64,000 nucleotides of DNA from assembly GCF_002890895.1 (NCBI RefSeq), contig NZ_POUL01000005.1:62001-126000 (forward strand). Direction: 5' to 3'. The stretch is from Stutzerimonas stutzeri (GTDB lineage Bacteria; Pseudomonadota; Gammaproteobacteria; Pseudomonadales; Pseudomonadaceae). Under the pieces are notes generated by a model, which saw only the letters and a program-made list of their open reading frames with translations, ran no database searches and was not told the origin of the DNA. A program made the translations under genes and the position numbers. Positions 53,387 to 62,828 of this stretch are shown here, in pieces. The first letter of the stretch is position 1; each line of letters starts with the position of its first letter.

Positions 53387-54746
53387 GCGTCTGTCAGAGG
53401 TGCCTGCTCTCGTGCGTACGGGATTTGGCGGGCTTTTCGGCTCATCTGCAGAACCGTTGCCCGAGGTTCGTAAGGCACTGGTCGAGGACGCACCGCGGAT
53501 CGTGCGCCTGACTATATGGGGGCTGCTGGCATTCCTGCTTTTTCTGCTGGGCTGGGCGCACTTTGCCATTGTCGACGAAGTGACCCGCGGTGACGGCAAG
53601 GCCATCCCGTCCTCGCGACTGCAGAAGATCCAGAACCTAGAAGGCGGCATCGTCGCTGAGCTTCATGCTCGCGAAGGGCAGATCGTCGAGGTGGGCGATC
53701 CGCTGTTGCGTCTGGACGATACCCGCTTCGCCTCAAACGTGGGTGAAACGACGGCTGACAGCAATTCGCTGGCCTTGCGCGTCGAGCGGCTGACAGCTGA
53801 AGTGGAAGGACGCGAGCCGATGTTTCCTGAAGCGGTCACGACCCAGGCGCCCATGCAGGCGGCGAACGAACTGGCACTGTTCAACAGTCGTCAGCAGCAG
53901 CTGCGTTCAGAGATCGGCGGTCTCGAAGAACAGCTTGTTCAACGCCGGCAAGAAGTTCGCGAAATGGCCTCCAAACAAGGCCAGTTCCGCAGCAGCCTGG
54001 CGCTGCTGCGCAAGGAAATCGAGATGTCCGAGCCGCTGGTAGCTTCCGGCGCTATTTCGCCTGTGGAGGTGCTGCGTCTAAAGCGTGCTGAGGTGGAAAG
54101 TCGGGGTCAGCTCGATGCAACCACACTCGCGATGCCGCGTGCCGAGGCGGCGATCAAGGAAATCGACAGCAAGATCGCTGAGGCTCGCGGGCGTTATCGC
54201 AGCGAGGCGCTGACGCAACTGAACGAGGCGCGTACCGATCTGACCAAGCTGAAATCGACCGGCAAAGCGCTGGAAGACCGTGTCCGCCGAACGCTGGTGA
54301 CATCTCCAGTAAGGGGGGTGGTCAAGCAGCTGCTGGTGAACACCGTTGGCGGTGTGATTCAGCCGGGTAGCGACATCATGGAAATTGTTCCGCTGGATGA
54401 CACGCTGCTGATCGAAGCGAAGATCCGGCCGCAGGACATCGCCTTCTTGCATCCGGGTCAGGAGGCCGTCGTCAAGTTCACCGCCTACGACTACACCATC
54501 TATGGTGGGCTGAAGGCGCGGCTGGAATATATCGGCGCTGACAGCGTCACGGATGACGAGGGCAACAGCTTCTTTCTGATCCATCTGCGGACGGACAGGA
54601 GCCACCTGGGCAGCGACGAGAAGCCGTTGTTGATTATCCCTGGCATGGTCGCCTCAGTGGATATCATCACGGGCAAGAAGAGTGTGCTGAGCTACCTGCT
54701 CAAACCGATCATTCGCGCGCGCGCTGAGGCGCTTCGCGAGCGTTGA
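53376..54746 (+). CDS. lapC: HlyD-family periplasmic adaptor of the adhesin secretion system
   Basis: This 456-residue protein joins the ABC transporter to the outer-membrane channel. It has a short cytoplasmic start, one membrane helix (about 48-68), a lipoyl-like half (NLEGGIVAELHAREGQIVEVGD), a long coiled-coil with Gln/Arg/Glu-rich helices and the closing beta domain (VRRTLVTSPVRGVVKQL, then LHPGQEAVVKFTAYDYTIYGG). The start is GTG 53376, inside the end of lapB, with AAGGGAC upstream. It ends the operon; no terminator is obvious. Confidence 0.94.
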   Translation: MSAKRLSEVPALVRTGFGGLFGSSAEPLPEVRKALVEDAPRIVRLTIWGLLAFLLFLLGWAHFAIVDEVTRGDGKAIPSSRLQKIQNLEGGIVAELHAREGQIVEVGDPLLRLDDTRFASNVGETTADSNSLALRVERLTAEVEGREPMFPEAVTTQAPMQAANELALFNSRQQQLRSEIGGLEEQLVQRRQEVREMASKQGQFRSSLALLRKEIEMSEPLVASGAISPVEVLRLKRAEVESRGQLDATTLAMPRAEAAIKEIDSKIAEARGRYRSEALTQLNEARTDLTKLKSTGKALEDRVRRTLVTSPVRGVVKQLLVNTVGGVIQPGSDIMEIVPLDDTLLIEAKIRPQDIAFLHPGQEAVVKFTAYDYTIYGGLKARLEYIGADSVTDDEGNSFFLIHLRTDRSHLGSDEKPLLIIPGMVASVDIITGKKSVLSYLLKPIIRARAEALRER

Positions 54747-54849
54747 CGCGCTACAGGCTGCCGCCCCTGGAAAAATCTGCTAACAATGGCTTCAGTTGCG
54801 TTTACATCTCTGTGCGCATAATGCATTGACGATTTTTACGGGAGTTTCC

Positions 54850-55584
54850 ATGAGCAGCACTGCGCCCGCCAGCGAAGGCGAAAAGATCCTTATTGTCGAT
54901 GACGATGCCCGGTTGCGGCGCTTGCTCGAGCGGTTTCTCGATGAGCAGGGCTATCGCGTGCGGACCGTGGAGAGTGCCGAGCAGATGGATCGTCTGCTCA
55001 GCCGCGAGCTGTTCCATCTGGTCGTGCTGGACCTGATGATGCCGGGCGAGGACGGGCTTTCCGCCTGTTCACGCCTGCGCGAAGGCGGCAATCAGATTCC
55101 GATCATCATGCTGACCGCCAAGGGCGACGAGGCTAGCCGGATCCATGGGTTGGAGCAGGGCGCCGACGACTATCTGGCCAAGCCGTTCAACCCGCGCGAG
55201 TTGCTGGCGCGGATTCGGGCGGTGCTGCGGCGCCAGGCGCCGCAGGTGCCAGGCGCGCCGGGCAGCGAGGACGAGACCGTCACTTTCGGCGATTACGAGC
55301 TGTTCCTTGGCACCCGCGAGCTGAAGAAGGGCGACCAGGTGCACATGCTGACTACCGGTGAATTCGCCGTGCTCAAGGCTCTGGTCCAGCATGCCCGCGA
55401 ACCGCTGACCCGCGACAAGCTGATGAACCTGGCCCGCGGCCGCGAATGGGATGCGCTCGAGCGTTCCATCGATGTGCAGATCTCCCGCCTGCGCCGACTG
55501 ATCGAGCCGGACCCTTCCAAACCGCGCTACATCCAGACCGTGTGGGGCGTGGGCTATGTGTTCGTGCCGGACGGCAACAAGTAA
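54850..55584 (+). CDS. ompR: OmpR-type response regulator
   Basis: From ATG 54850 (GGGAG upstream) this is a 244-residue regulator: a receiver domain with Asp-Asp-Asp acidic pocket (VDDDA, 17-19), phospho-Asp61 (LDLMMPGEDG) and Lys in AKPFNP. A winged-helix DNA-binding domain follows (LTTGEFAVLKALVQHAREPLTRDKL, IDVQISRLRR, VWGVGYVF). It is followed by its kinase gene. The pair should be the ortholog of AmgR-AmgS, the envelope-stress and aminoglycoside response system of P. aeruginosa (order from memory). Confidence 0.95.
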   Translation: MSSTAPASEGEKILIVDDDARLRRLLERFLDEQGYRVRTVESAEQMDRLLSRELFHLVVLDLMMPGEDGLSACSRLREGGNQIPIIMLTAKGDEASRIHGLEQGADDYLAKPFNPRELLARIRAVLRRQAPQVPGAPGSEDETVTFGDYELFLGTRELKKGDQVHMLTTGEFAVLKALVQHAREPLTRDKLMNLARGREWDALERSIDVQISRLRRLIEPDPSKPRYIQTVWGVGYVFVPDGNK

Positions 55585-55605
55585 GTCGGCACGCACCGTT
55601 TCTCG

Positions 55606-55629
55606 CGGCGGATGGTTCAGGGTCCGCCG
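55606..55629 (+). other. Hairpin in the ompR-envZ spacer
   Basis: CGGCGGA / TCCGCCG form a seven-base stem around TGGTTCAGGG within the 109-base gap between the regulator and the kinase. It could lower kinase expression or protect the mRNA. No T-run follows, so it is not a plain terminator. Confidence 0.35.
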
Positions 55630-55693
55630 TTATCGCTAATCAGCCTGTCCGCAAGGGCTGCTCGATAACCGGCGTTTGCGCCGTGGCTCTTCT

Positions 55694-57013
55694 ATGAAAA
55701 CCCCGCTCTGGTTCCCGCAAAGCTTCTTCGCCCGCACGCTGTGGATGGTGCTGATCGTGGTGCTGTTCTCCAAGGTGCTGATGCTCGTGTACCTGATGAT
55801 GAACGAGGACGTGATGGTCGACCGGCAGTACAGCCATGGTGCGGCGCTGACCTTGCGCGCGTACTGGGCCGCCGATGAGGAGAACCGTGAGCGTATTGCC
55901 GATGCGGCCGGGCTGCAGCGAGTTACGACGGAAGATGTACCGCCCAGTGAGTACCACTGGCCCTATACGGAAATTTTCCAGCGGCAGATGCAGGCCGAGC
56001 TTGGTGTCGAGACAGACGTGCGGGTTCGCATCCAGCCTGACACGGCCATTTGGGTGCGCGCGCCAAGCCTCGGGCCGGATTGGTTGCAAGTGCCGCTGTA
56101 CGCATATCCGCTGCGCGGACAGCGGATCTGGAGCGTGCTCGGCTGGTTTCTCGGTATAGGGCTGCTGTCCACCGCCGCGGCATGGATTTTCGTTAGCCAG
56201 CTCAATCTGCCGCTCAAGCGCCTGGTCTATGCCGCTCGGCAGATCGGTAAGGGTCGCAGCGTGCGCTTGCCCATCAGCGATACGCCGAGCGAGATGACCG
56301 AGGTGTATCGCGCGTTCAATCAGATGGCCGAAGACGTCGAGCAGGCCGGCCGCGAGCGTGAGCTGATGCTGGCCGGCGTGTCGCACGACCTGCGCACACC
56401 GTTGACGCGCTTGCGGCTGTCGCTCGAATTGATGTCCAGCGACGCTGAGCTGACCGAAGACATGGTTCGCGATATCGAGGACATGAACGCGATCCTCGAC
56501 CAGTTTCTCGCGTTTGTCCGCGATGGGAGCGACGAGCCGGTGGAAAGCGTCGATCTGGGTGAATTGGTCCGTGATGTAGTAGCGCCCTATAACCAGTACG
56601 GAGAAACCGTTCGTCTCTGTGTCGAGCCGATGCCGCAGCTGGCGTTGCGGCGGGTTTCGATCAAGCGGCTGCTGGTGAATCTGATCGAAAACGCGCTGCG
56701 TTATGGCTGCCATGGGGTCGAAGTGGCTGCCCATGTTTCGGGCGACAGCAATGCGCCCTATGTCGTGCTCAGCGTGCTCGACCGGGGGACGGGTATTGAT
56801 CCGCAAGAGCTGGGCGAGATCTTCAATCCGTTCATTCGCGGCGACAAGGCCCGCGGCGGACAAGGCGCCGGGCTGGGGCTGGCGATCGTCAAGCGGATCG
56901 CCTCGCAGCATGGTGGCGTGATCGAGTTACGCAACCGAGAAGGCGGCGGGCTCGAGGCGCGAGTGAGCCTGCCTTTGGGGTTGCTGCTGCCGAGGGATGC
57001 GGTCAACCGATAG
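55694..57013 (+). CDS. envZ: EnvZ-type sensor histidine kinase
   Basis: From ATG 55694 this is a 439-residue membrane kinase. Two membrane helices (about 17-36 and 148-168) enclose a short periplasmic sensor. A HAMP linker follows, then HisKA with the phospho-His231 in VSHDLRTPLTRL, and the ATPase with NLIENALRYG, DRGTGI and GAGLGLAIVKRI. It phosphorylates OmpR. The stop lies 113 bases before the converging rimK; I see no clear terminator in that gap. Confidence 0.94.
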   Translation: MKTPLWFPQSFFARTLWMVLIVVLFSKVLMLVYLMMNEDVMVDRQYSHGAALTLRAYWAADEENRERIADAAGLQRVTTEDVPPSEYHWPYTEIFQRQMQAELGVETDVRVRIQPDTAIWVRAPSLGPDWLQVPLYAYPLRGQRIWSVLGWFLGIGLLSTAAAWIFVSQLNLPLKRLVYAARQIGKGRSVRLPISDTPSEMTEVYRAFNQMAEDVEQAGRERELMLAGVSHDLRTPLTRLRLSLELMSSDAELTEDMVRDIEDMNAILDQFLAFVRDGSDEPVESVDLGELVRDVVAPYNQYGETVRLCVEPMPQLALRRVSIKRLLVNLIENALRYGCHGVEVAAHVSGDSNAPYVVLSVLDRGTGIDPQELGEIFNPFIRGDKARGGQGAGLGLAIVKRIASQHGGVIELRNREGGGLEARVSLPLGLLLPRDAVNR

Positions 57014-57126
57014 GGCAGCCTCAGCGCTTGAACCTGCCTATTTCGATCCGCTTGTTGCGGCAGCGTTAGCCCATCAAACTCTGCCAGATCGATGGAGAGC
57101 AGCGGTGGCTGGCTACCAGGGCCTGT

Positions 57127-58032
57127 CTAGCCCTTTCCCTTGGTCCGTGTCAGATGCGGGCCGGCGTTCTTTTCCAGGTACTGGATAATCAGCCCCGCGA
57201 CGTCCTTGCCGGTAGTTTCTTCGATGCCCGCCAGGCCCGGTGAGGAGTTCACCTCCATCACCAGCGGACCGTGATTGGAGCGCAGGATATCGACGCCCGC
57301 GACGCTGAGGCCCATCACCTTGGCCGCACGGATGGCGGTCATCCGTTCTTCCGGGGTGATCTTGATCAGGCTGGCGGTGCCGCCGCGGTGCAGGTTGGAG
57401 CGAAACTCACCGGGCTTGGCCTGGCGTTTCATGGCGGCGATGACCTTGTCGCCAACCACGAAGCAGCGGATATCCGCACCACCGGCTTCCTTGATGTATT
57501 CCTGCACCATGATGTCCTGCTTGAGGCCCATGAAGGCCTCGATCACCGACTCGGCGGCGGTGGCGGTTTCACACATGACCACGCCGATGCCCTGGGTGCC
57601 TTCGAGCACCTTGATCACCAGCGGCGCGCCGTTGACCATCTGGATCAGGTCGGCGATGTCGTCAGGGGAGTGGGCAAAGCCGGTCACCGGCAGGCCGATA
57701 CCGCGGCGCGATAACAGTTGCAGCGAGCGCAGCTTGTCCCGCGAGCGGGCAATGGCCACCGATTCATTCAGCGGAAAAACGCCCTGCATTTCGAATTGGC
57801 GCAGCACCGCGCAGCCATAGAAGGTGACGGAGGCGCCGATCCGCGGGATCACCGCGTCAAAGCCTTCCAGCGGACGGCCGCGGTAATGGATCTGCGGCTT
57901 GTGGCTGGCGATGTTCATGTACGCGCGCAGGGTGTCGATGACGACCACCTCATGGCCACGTTGCTGGCCGGCCTCCACCAGACGGCGGGTCGAATACAGG
58001 CGTGGGTTGCGCGACAGCACGGCGATTTTCAT
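57127..58032 (-). CDS. rimK: RimK, ATP-grasp ribosomal protein S6 glutamate ligase
   Basis: From ATG 58032 this is a 301-residue ATP-grasp ligase that adds glutamate residues to the C-terminus of ribosomal protein S6. It has [18 protein letters not shown] at the start, [36 protein letters not shown] and the metal-binding [15 protein letters not shown]. The ATG overlaps the stop of rimB (ATGA). RimK with RimA/RimB has been tied to c-di-GMP control of the proteome in P. fluorescens; no rimA is seen here. Confidence 0.95.
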   Translation of the reverse strand: MKIAVLSRNPRLYSTRRLVEAGQQRGHEVVVIDTLRAYMNIASHKPQIHYRGRPLEGFDAVIPRIGASVTFYGCAVLRQFEMQGVFPLNESVAIARSRDKLRSLQLLSRRGIGLPVTGFAHSPDDIADLIQMVNGAPLVIKVLEGTQGIGVVMCETATAAESVIEAFMGLKQDIMVQEYIKEAGGADIRCFVVGDKVIAAMKRQAKPGEFRSNLHRGGTASLIKITPEERMTAIRAAKVMGLSVAGVDILRSNHGPLVMEVNSSPGLAGIEETTGKDVAGLIIQYLEKNAGPHLTRTKGKG

Positions 58033-58523
58033 TGGGCACCGGAAAGAGTGAGGGTCTGGGGTTTTTCCTGCACGTAGGTGCGGGCAGGGTCGACCAGCCA
58101 TTTGCCGTCCATCAGGGCTTTTGACCCCAGGAGCAAGCGATAGCGCATGGTCTTGCGACAGGTAAGAGTGAATTCGACAGGCCACAGGTGGTCGCCCAGC
58201 GCCAACAGCGTACGCACCACATAACGCGTTTGTACGTGCCCGTTCGAGCTTTTGATGATCTTGCGCGCCACCAGCCGCGCTTCGCAGCGGTGGCGGCTCT
58301 GCACCAGCGTACCCAGGTGCGCCGTGAAACGGACCCAGCGTTCGCCATTGCGCTTGAATTCGCTAATGTCGGTCGCATGTAGGGCCGAGGTGCTGGCGCC
58401 GGTATCGATCTTTGCGCGCAGGCCGACCACGCCGAGTTCGGGCAGGGCGATCCATTCGCGCAAACCGATGATTGTCTGGAGGTCGGGACTGTTCAAAAGC
58501 GTATCCAGTAAATTTCCGCGCAT
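58029..58523 (-). CDS. rimB: RimB-like retropepsin-type protease
   Basis: This protein of about 164 residues (from ATG 58523) has the aspartic-protease signature [14 protein letters not shown] in a GLRAKIDTG strand, as in the putative zinc-protease/RimB family found beside rimK. It probably trims or processes the tails made by RimK. The start is uncertain: ATG 58550 has AGGGAG directly against it, while TTG 58544 would have that same site at a normal distance. Its stop overlaps rimK by four bases. Confidence 0.82.
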   Translation of the reverse strand: MRGNLLDTLLNSPDLQTIIGLREWIALPELGVVGLRAKIDTGASTSALHATDISEFKRNGERWVRFTAHLGTLVQSRHRCEARLVARKIIKSSNGHVQTRYVVRTLLALGDHLWPVEFTLTCRKTMRYRLLLGSKALMDGKWLVDPARTYVQEKPQTLTLSGAQ

Positions 58524-58597
58524 TCTAGACAGGCTGCATGACAACCGCATCTCCCTGTTCCACCCTATGACAACGAGACGCTAGACAGAGTTGAACC

Positions 58598-58993
58598 ATG
58601 AGTGAGAAACACGACGGCAAAGTCCGTCTGGACAAATGGCTATGGGCGGCGCGTTTCTTCAAGACGCGGGCGCTGGCAAAGGCGGCCATCGAGGGCGGCA
58701 AGGTGCACTGCCGCGGTGAACGGTGCAAGCCGAGCAAAGAGCCCAAGCTGGGGGAAGAGCTGGTGATTCGTGCAGGCTTTGATGAGCGCACGGTGGTGAT
58801 TCGTGCGCTGTCGGCGGTGCGCAAGGGCGCGCCAGAGGCCCAACTGCTCTATGAGGAGACGGCCGAAAGCTTGTCTCGACGCGAAACCGCTGCCGCCCTG
58901 CGTAAAGCTGGGAGTCTGGGTGTGGAAACCGATGGCAAGCCGAGCAAGAAGCAACGCCGCGCCCTGCAGCGCTTTCGTTCTGACGCTGGTTGA
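58598..58993 (+). CDS. hslR: Heat shock protein 15 (S4 domain, ribosome-associated)
   Basis: This 131-residue basic protein starts with an S4 RNA-binding domain (VRLDKWLWAARFFKTRALAKAAIEGGKVHCRG). Hsp15 binds free 50S subunits carrying stalled nascent chains after heat shock. The basic tail with KPSKKQRRALQRF is normal for it. It is divergent from rimB and 129 bases before hslO. Confidence 0.94.
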   Translation: MSEKHDGKVRLDKWLWAARFFKTRALAKAAIEGGKVHCRGERCKPSKEPKLGEELVIRAGFDERTVVIRALSAVRKGAPEAQLLYEETAESLSRRETAAALRKAGSLGVETDGKPSKKQRRALQRFRSDAG

Positions 58994-59122
58994 ATGCGCC
59001 TGGTTGGACGGTCGCCACTTTCACCCTAGAATGCGGTCCCTTCTCTTTAGGCGCCGCCAGATTGCCGAGACCTAGACGTTTCGCTATTCGCTAACGGCCC
59101 CGAACGCCCACCTGCTCTGGTC

Positions 59123-60022
59123 ATGCCCATGCTCGATACCGATTACACCCAACGCTTTCTCTTCGATGACACCGACGTGCGCGGCGAATGGGTCGGGCTT
59201 GAGCGCAGCTATGCCGAAGTCCTGGCCAAACACTCCTATCCCGAACAGGTTGCCCAGTTGCTCGGCGAACTATTGGCCGCGGCAGCGCTGTTGGTTGGCA
59301 CGCTGAAGTTCGACGGCCTGATGGTGTTGCAAGCTCGCTCTTCGGGCGCCGTACCCTTGTTGATGGTCGAATGTTCGAGCAGCCGCGAGATGCGTGGCAT
59401 CGCTCGCTACGACGAAACGCAGCTGACACCTGGCGCAAGCTTGGCGGAGCTGATGCCCGATGGCGTGATGGCGATGACCATCGACCCGGCCCAAGGGCAA
59501 CGTTATCAGGGCATTGTTGCGCTGGACGGCGTGACACTTGCGGACAGCCTGTCTAACTACTTTGCCTCGTCCGAACAGTTGCCGACGCGCTTCTGGCTGG
59601 CGGCGGATGGTCGCCGTGCTTGCGGCATGCTGCTGCAACAGCTGCCAGCCGACCGCATCCGTGACGGCGAAGAGCGTGAAGCCAGCTGGCAGCACCTGCG
59701 TACACTAGCCGACACCCTGTCGACCGAAGAGTTGCTGGGCCTCGATACCGAGACCATCCTGCATCGTCTCTATCATGAAGAGCAGGTTCGTTTGTTCGAA
59801 CCGCGTCCGATCGTGTTCCGTTGCAGCTGCTCGCGAGAGCGCTCGGCCAATGCCGTCATCAGTCTCGGTCAGCAAGACGCTGAGCAACTACTGTCGGAGC
59901 AGGGCGGAGCCATCACCATCGACTGCCAGTTCTGCAACCACAGCTACCGCTTCGACGCGGCGGATATCGCCCAGCTTTTTGCCGGTGCGGGAACGGAAGG
60001 TCCATCCGGCACGCGACATTAA
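59123..60022 (+). CDS. hslO: Hsp33, redox-regulated chaperone
   Basis: This protein of 299 residues (or 297 from the second ATG at 59129) is a holdase switched on by oxidation. The C-terminal zinc switch has CSC (FRCSCSRE) and, 30 residues later, CQFC: the expected CxC and CxxC. The N-terminal domain contains [21 protein letters not shown]. It lies in the order hslR-hslO-pckA as in other pseudomonads. Confidence 0.95.
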   Translation: MPMLDTDYTQRFLFDDTDVRGEWVGLERSYAEVLAKHSYPEQVAQLLGELLAAAALLVGTLKFDGLMVLQARSSGAVPLLMVECSSSREMRGIARYDETQLTPGASLAELMPDGVMAMTIDPAQGQRYQGIVALDGVTLADSLSNYFASSEQLPTRFWLAADGRRACGMLLQQLPADRIRDGEEREASWQHLRTLADTLSTEELLGLDTETILHRLYHEEQVRLFEPRPIVFRCSCSRERSANAVISLGQQDAEQLLSEQGGAITIDCQFCNHSYRFDAADIAQLFAGAGTEGPSGTRH

Positions 60023-60113
60023 AAGGCCTTGCGGGACTAGGAACCTTTTCGCCATCACGCCCTCATACCCAGCGCAGCGTCATTTCTGTCATAATCGCGC
60101 GCACTTTTTTCGG

Positions 60114-60139
60114 TGTAGTCCACTACTCTGTGGGCTACA
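60114..60139 (+). promoter_or_regulatory. Hairpin in the pckA leader
   Basis: TGTAGTCCAC pairs with GTGGGCTACA (one G-T pair) around TACTCT, 38 bases before the pckA ATG. A CATAAT -10-like box is at 60090-60095, so the hairpin would be near the 5' end of the mRNA. Confidence 0.4.
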
Positions 60140-60177
60140 AAGCATGGAGGAATCGGCCCAGGGCCGACGGGAAACTC

Positions 60178-61719
60178 ATGACGCAAGCCACTAACGCCGT
60201 ATACATCGACATCAGCACCGCTCAACTGGTCGAAGAAGCCATCAAGCGCGGTGAAGGTGAATTGGCCGCCACTGGCGCGCTCGTCGTGAAAACCGGCCAC
60301 CGGACCGGTCGTTCGCCAGCTGACCGCTATATTGTCGAGGAGCCCAGCACACAGGCTTCCATTGCCTGGGGGCCGATCAACCGCCCGTTCCCGGCCGACA
60401 AGTTCGATGCGCTGTGGGATCGCGTCGAGGCGTTCAACCGCGGCCAGGATTTCTTCGTTTCTCACGTGCATGTTGGCTCCGCCGAGGATCACTACCTGCC
60501 GGTCAAGATGACCACCGCCACCGCGTGGCAGAACCTGTTCGGTCGCCAGCTGTTCATCAACCCGGAAACCTACAACCCGGCCGGCAAGGAAGAGTGGAAG
60601 GTACTCAACGTGGCCAACTTCGAGTGCGTGCCCGAGCGTGACGGCACCAACTCCGATGGTTGCGTGATCATCAACTTCGCCGCCAAGAAAGTGCTGATCG
60701 CCGGCATGCGCTACGCCGGTGAGATGAAGAAGGCCATGTTCTCGGTGCAGAACTACCTGCTGCCGGAAAAAGACGTGCTGCCGATGCACTGCGCCGCCAA
60801 CATTGGCGACGATGGCGACGTGACGCTGTTCTTCGGTCTTTCCGGCACTGGCAAAACCACCTTGTCGGCAGACGAATCGCGTCATCTGATCGGCGACGAC
60901 GAGCACGGCTGGGGCACTGGCGTAGTGTTCAACATCGAAGGCGGTTGCTACGCCAAGTGCATCGACCTGTCCGAGAAGAACGAGCCGGTCATCTGGAAAG
61001 CTATTCAGTTCGGCACCGTGCTGGAAAACGTCGTACTGAACGGTGAGCGCGCCGCCGACTACACCGATGACAGCCTGACCCAGAACAGCCGCGCAGCCTA
61101 CCCGCTGGAATACGTCGAGAAGCGTAGTGAGAGGAACCTGGGCGGCGAGCCGAACGCAGTGATCTTCCTGACTTGCGACCTGACCGGTGTTCTGCCTCCG
61201 GTGTCGATCCTTAACGAAGAACAGGCGGCTTACCACTTCCTTTCCGGCTACACCGCACTGGTGGGCTCTACCGAAATGGGTTCGGGCAGCGGCATCAAGT
61301 CGACCTTCTCCACCTGCTTCGGCGCGCCGTTCTTCCCACGGCCGGCCGGTGTCTATGCCGAACTGCTGATCAAGCGCATCCAGGCGTTCGGCTCCAAGGT
61401 CTACCTGGTCAACACCGGCTGGACCGGCGGTGGCTATGGCGTCGGCAAGCGCTTCAACATCCCGACCACACGTGCCGTGATCGCTGCGATCCAGAGCGGT
61501 GCATTGGTGGGTGCAGAAACCGAGCATCTGCCAATCATCAACCTCGACGTGCCGAAGGCCGTCACCGGTGTCGACACCCAGTTGCTCAACCCGCGCAATA
61601 CCTGGTCCGATGGCAACGCCTACGACGAGGCCGCGAAGGAGCTGGCGAACAAGTTTGTCGAGAACTTCAAGAAGTTCGACGTTTCCGACGCCATTAAGGC
61701 CGCTGGCCCGCAGCTCTAA
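60178..61719 (+). CDS. pckA: Phosphoenolpyruvate carboxykinase (ATP)
   Basis: This 513-residue enzyme turns oxaloacetate and ATP into phosphoenolpyruvate, the first step of gluconeogenesis. It has [10 protein letters not shown] near the start, the kinase P-loop GLSGTGKTT (220-228) followed by [17 protein letters not shown] with metal ligands, and a late [11 protein letters not shown] segment. The ATG at 60178 has GGGAA seven bases upstream; codons before it are not family sequence. A strong terminator follows. Confidence 0.96.
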   Translation: MTQATNAVYIDISTAQLVEEAIKRGEGELAATGALVVKTGHRTGRSPADRYIVEEPSTQASIAWGPINRPFPADKFDALWDRVEAFNRGQDFFVSHVHVGSAEDHYLPVKMTTATAWQNLFGRQLFINPETYNPAGKEEWKVLNVANFECVPERDGTNSDGCVIINFAAKKVLIAGMRYAGEMKKAMFSVQNYLLPEKDVLPMHCAANIGDDGDVTLFFGLSGTGKTTLSADESRHLIGDDEHGWGTGVVFNIEGGCYAKCIDLSEKNEPVIWKAIQFGTVLENVVLNGERAADYTDDSLTQNSRAAYPLEYVEKRSERNLGGEPNAVIFLTCDLTGVLPPVSILNEEQAAYHFLSGYTALVGSTEMGSGSGIKSTFSTCFGAPFFPRPAGVYAELLIKRIQAFGSKVYLVNTGWTGGGYGVGKRFNIPTTRAVIAAIQSGALVGAETEHLPIINLDVPKAVTGVDTQLLNPRNTWSDGNAYDEAAKELANKFVENFKKFDVSDAIKAAGPQL

Positions 61720-61741
61720 GCTGTAACGCCAAGCGTTGGAG

Positions 61742-61764
61742 AAGCCGCCCCCGGGCGGCTTTTT
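61742..61764 (+). terminator. Terminator of pckA
   Basis: AAGCCGCCC / GGGCGGCTT with a two-base loop (CC), then T's to 61764, 22 bases after the pckA stop. Confidence 0.85.
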
Positions 61765-61974
61765 CATGGGCGTTTTTCTGCCGGTTCACTATGTCGATGG
61801 CCTTCCGGTCGCCCTTGGCGGGATTGGCCACGAGTGCCGCCGTCCCGAACTGCGAGACATTGAACCCGAATCCTTCATCGGTTCGGTTGATAACTTCTAT
61901 CAACCAAGACGGATGGATTCGATGGCTGTTGGCCCATAGCATAACGATCACTTTCACCCCATTGGAGCCACGCC

Positions 61975-62577
61975 ATGCAAATCGAAGAAGCCATCCAGAC
62001 CCGCCGCGCTGTCAAGGCGTATGACCCCAGCTTTCAGCTCAGCCGCGAAGAGAAGGACGAGCTCTTGCAGTTGGCGTTGCTGGCACCGTCCGCGTTCAAC
62101 CTGCAGCACGTGCGCTTCGTCGAGGTGAGTAACCCGGAATTGCGCGCGCAGATCCGCGAGGTGGGCTGGGATCAGGCGCAGATGACCGATGCCTCGATGC
62201 TGGTGGTGGTCTGTGCTCAGGTCGACAGCTGGGAAAAGAACGTCCGCCGCGTCTGGGACGGTGCTCCGGCTGAAGTTCAGGACTACATGGCCGGCGCCAT
62301 CGACAACTATTACCGCGGCAAGCCGCAGGTACAGCGTGACGAGGCCATGCGCAGCTGCGGCCTGATGGCGCAGACGCTGATGCTTGCTGCACGTGGCAAG
62401 GGCCTGGATTCCTGCCCCATGGACGGCTTCGATTTCGATGCGGTGTCCAAGCTGATCAACCTGCCGGATAACCACGTCATCGCCATGATGGTCGCGGTCG
62501 GTAAGCGCACGGTCGACCCCAAGCCCCGCGTGGGCAAGCTGCCGTTCGACGAAGTGATCATCCGCGACCGCTTCTGA
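61975..62577 (+). CDS. Nitroreductase family flavoprotein
   Basis: This 200-residue protein has the nitroreductase fold of FMN-dependent oxidoreductases: the start IEEAIQTRRAVKAYDP, then LLAPSAFNLQHVRF (flavin contact) and a closing IAMMVAVGKR. It is similar in size to RutE/HadB-like members. It probably reduces nitro or quinone compounds with NAD(P)H, but the physiological substrate is unknown. It stands as a single gene with a terminator after it. It is not closely related to the longer nitroreductase at 8484-9542. Confidence 0.9.
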   Translation: MQIEEAIQTRRAVKAYDPSFQLSREEKDELLQLALLAPSAFNLQHVRFVEVSNPELRAQIREVGWDQAQMTDASMLVVVCAQVDSWEKNVRRVWDGAPAEVQDYMAGAIDNYYRGKPQVQRDEAMRSCGLMAQTLMLAARGKGLDSCPMDGFDFDAVSKLINLPDNHVIAMMVAVGKRTVDPKPRVGKLPFDEVIIRDRF

Positions 62578-62617
62578 ATCATCCGAGCGAGCGCGCGAAG
62601 CGTTCTCTGTCTCTGCG

Positions 62618-62649
62618 CCGCCGCGGCACTTTCCGCGGCGGTGTGTTTT
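62618..62649 (+). terminator. Terminator after the nitroreductase gene
   Basis: CCGCCGCGG / CCGCGGCGG with loop CACTTT, then TGTGTTTTT, about 40 bases past the stop. The remaining 62650-62828 gap shows no clear feature beyond probable promoter sequence for recQ. Confidence 0.75.
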
Positions 62650-62828
62650 TGCCTGTTGCTGACGACGCTAGCCCGCTGCGTTTGCAGTCTCAAAGCGCGA
62701 GCATCGCGGCTTGCCCAAACGCGATGCCTGTTTACGTTTGCAGCGCTGTCCGCGCGTGCCGGTCGCTTTGCTGTACCGTCTCCCTCCTTTTGTTACCCTT
62801 CGGCCTCCCGTCCAAGGCGTGACCCCGC

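Noticed and set aside
61765..61974. Short + strand frame after the pckA terminator
   Set aside because: No ribosome site, no family resemblance, and it lies in the leader of the nitroreductase gene.
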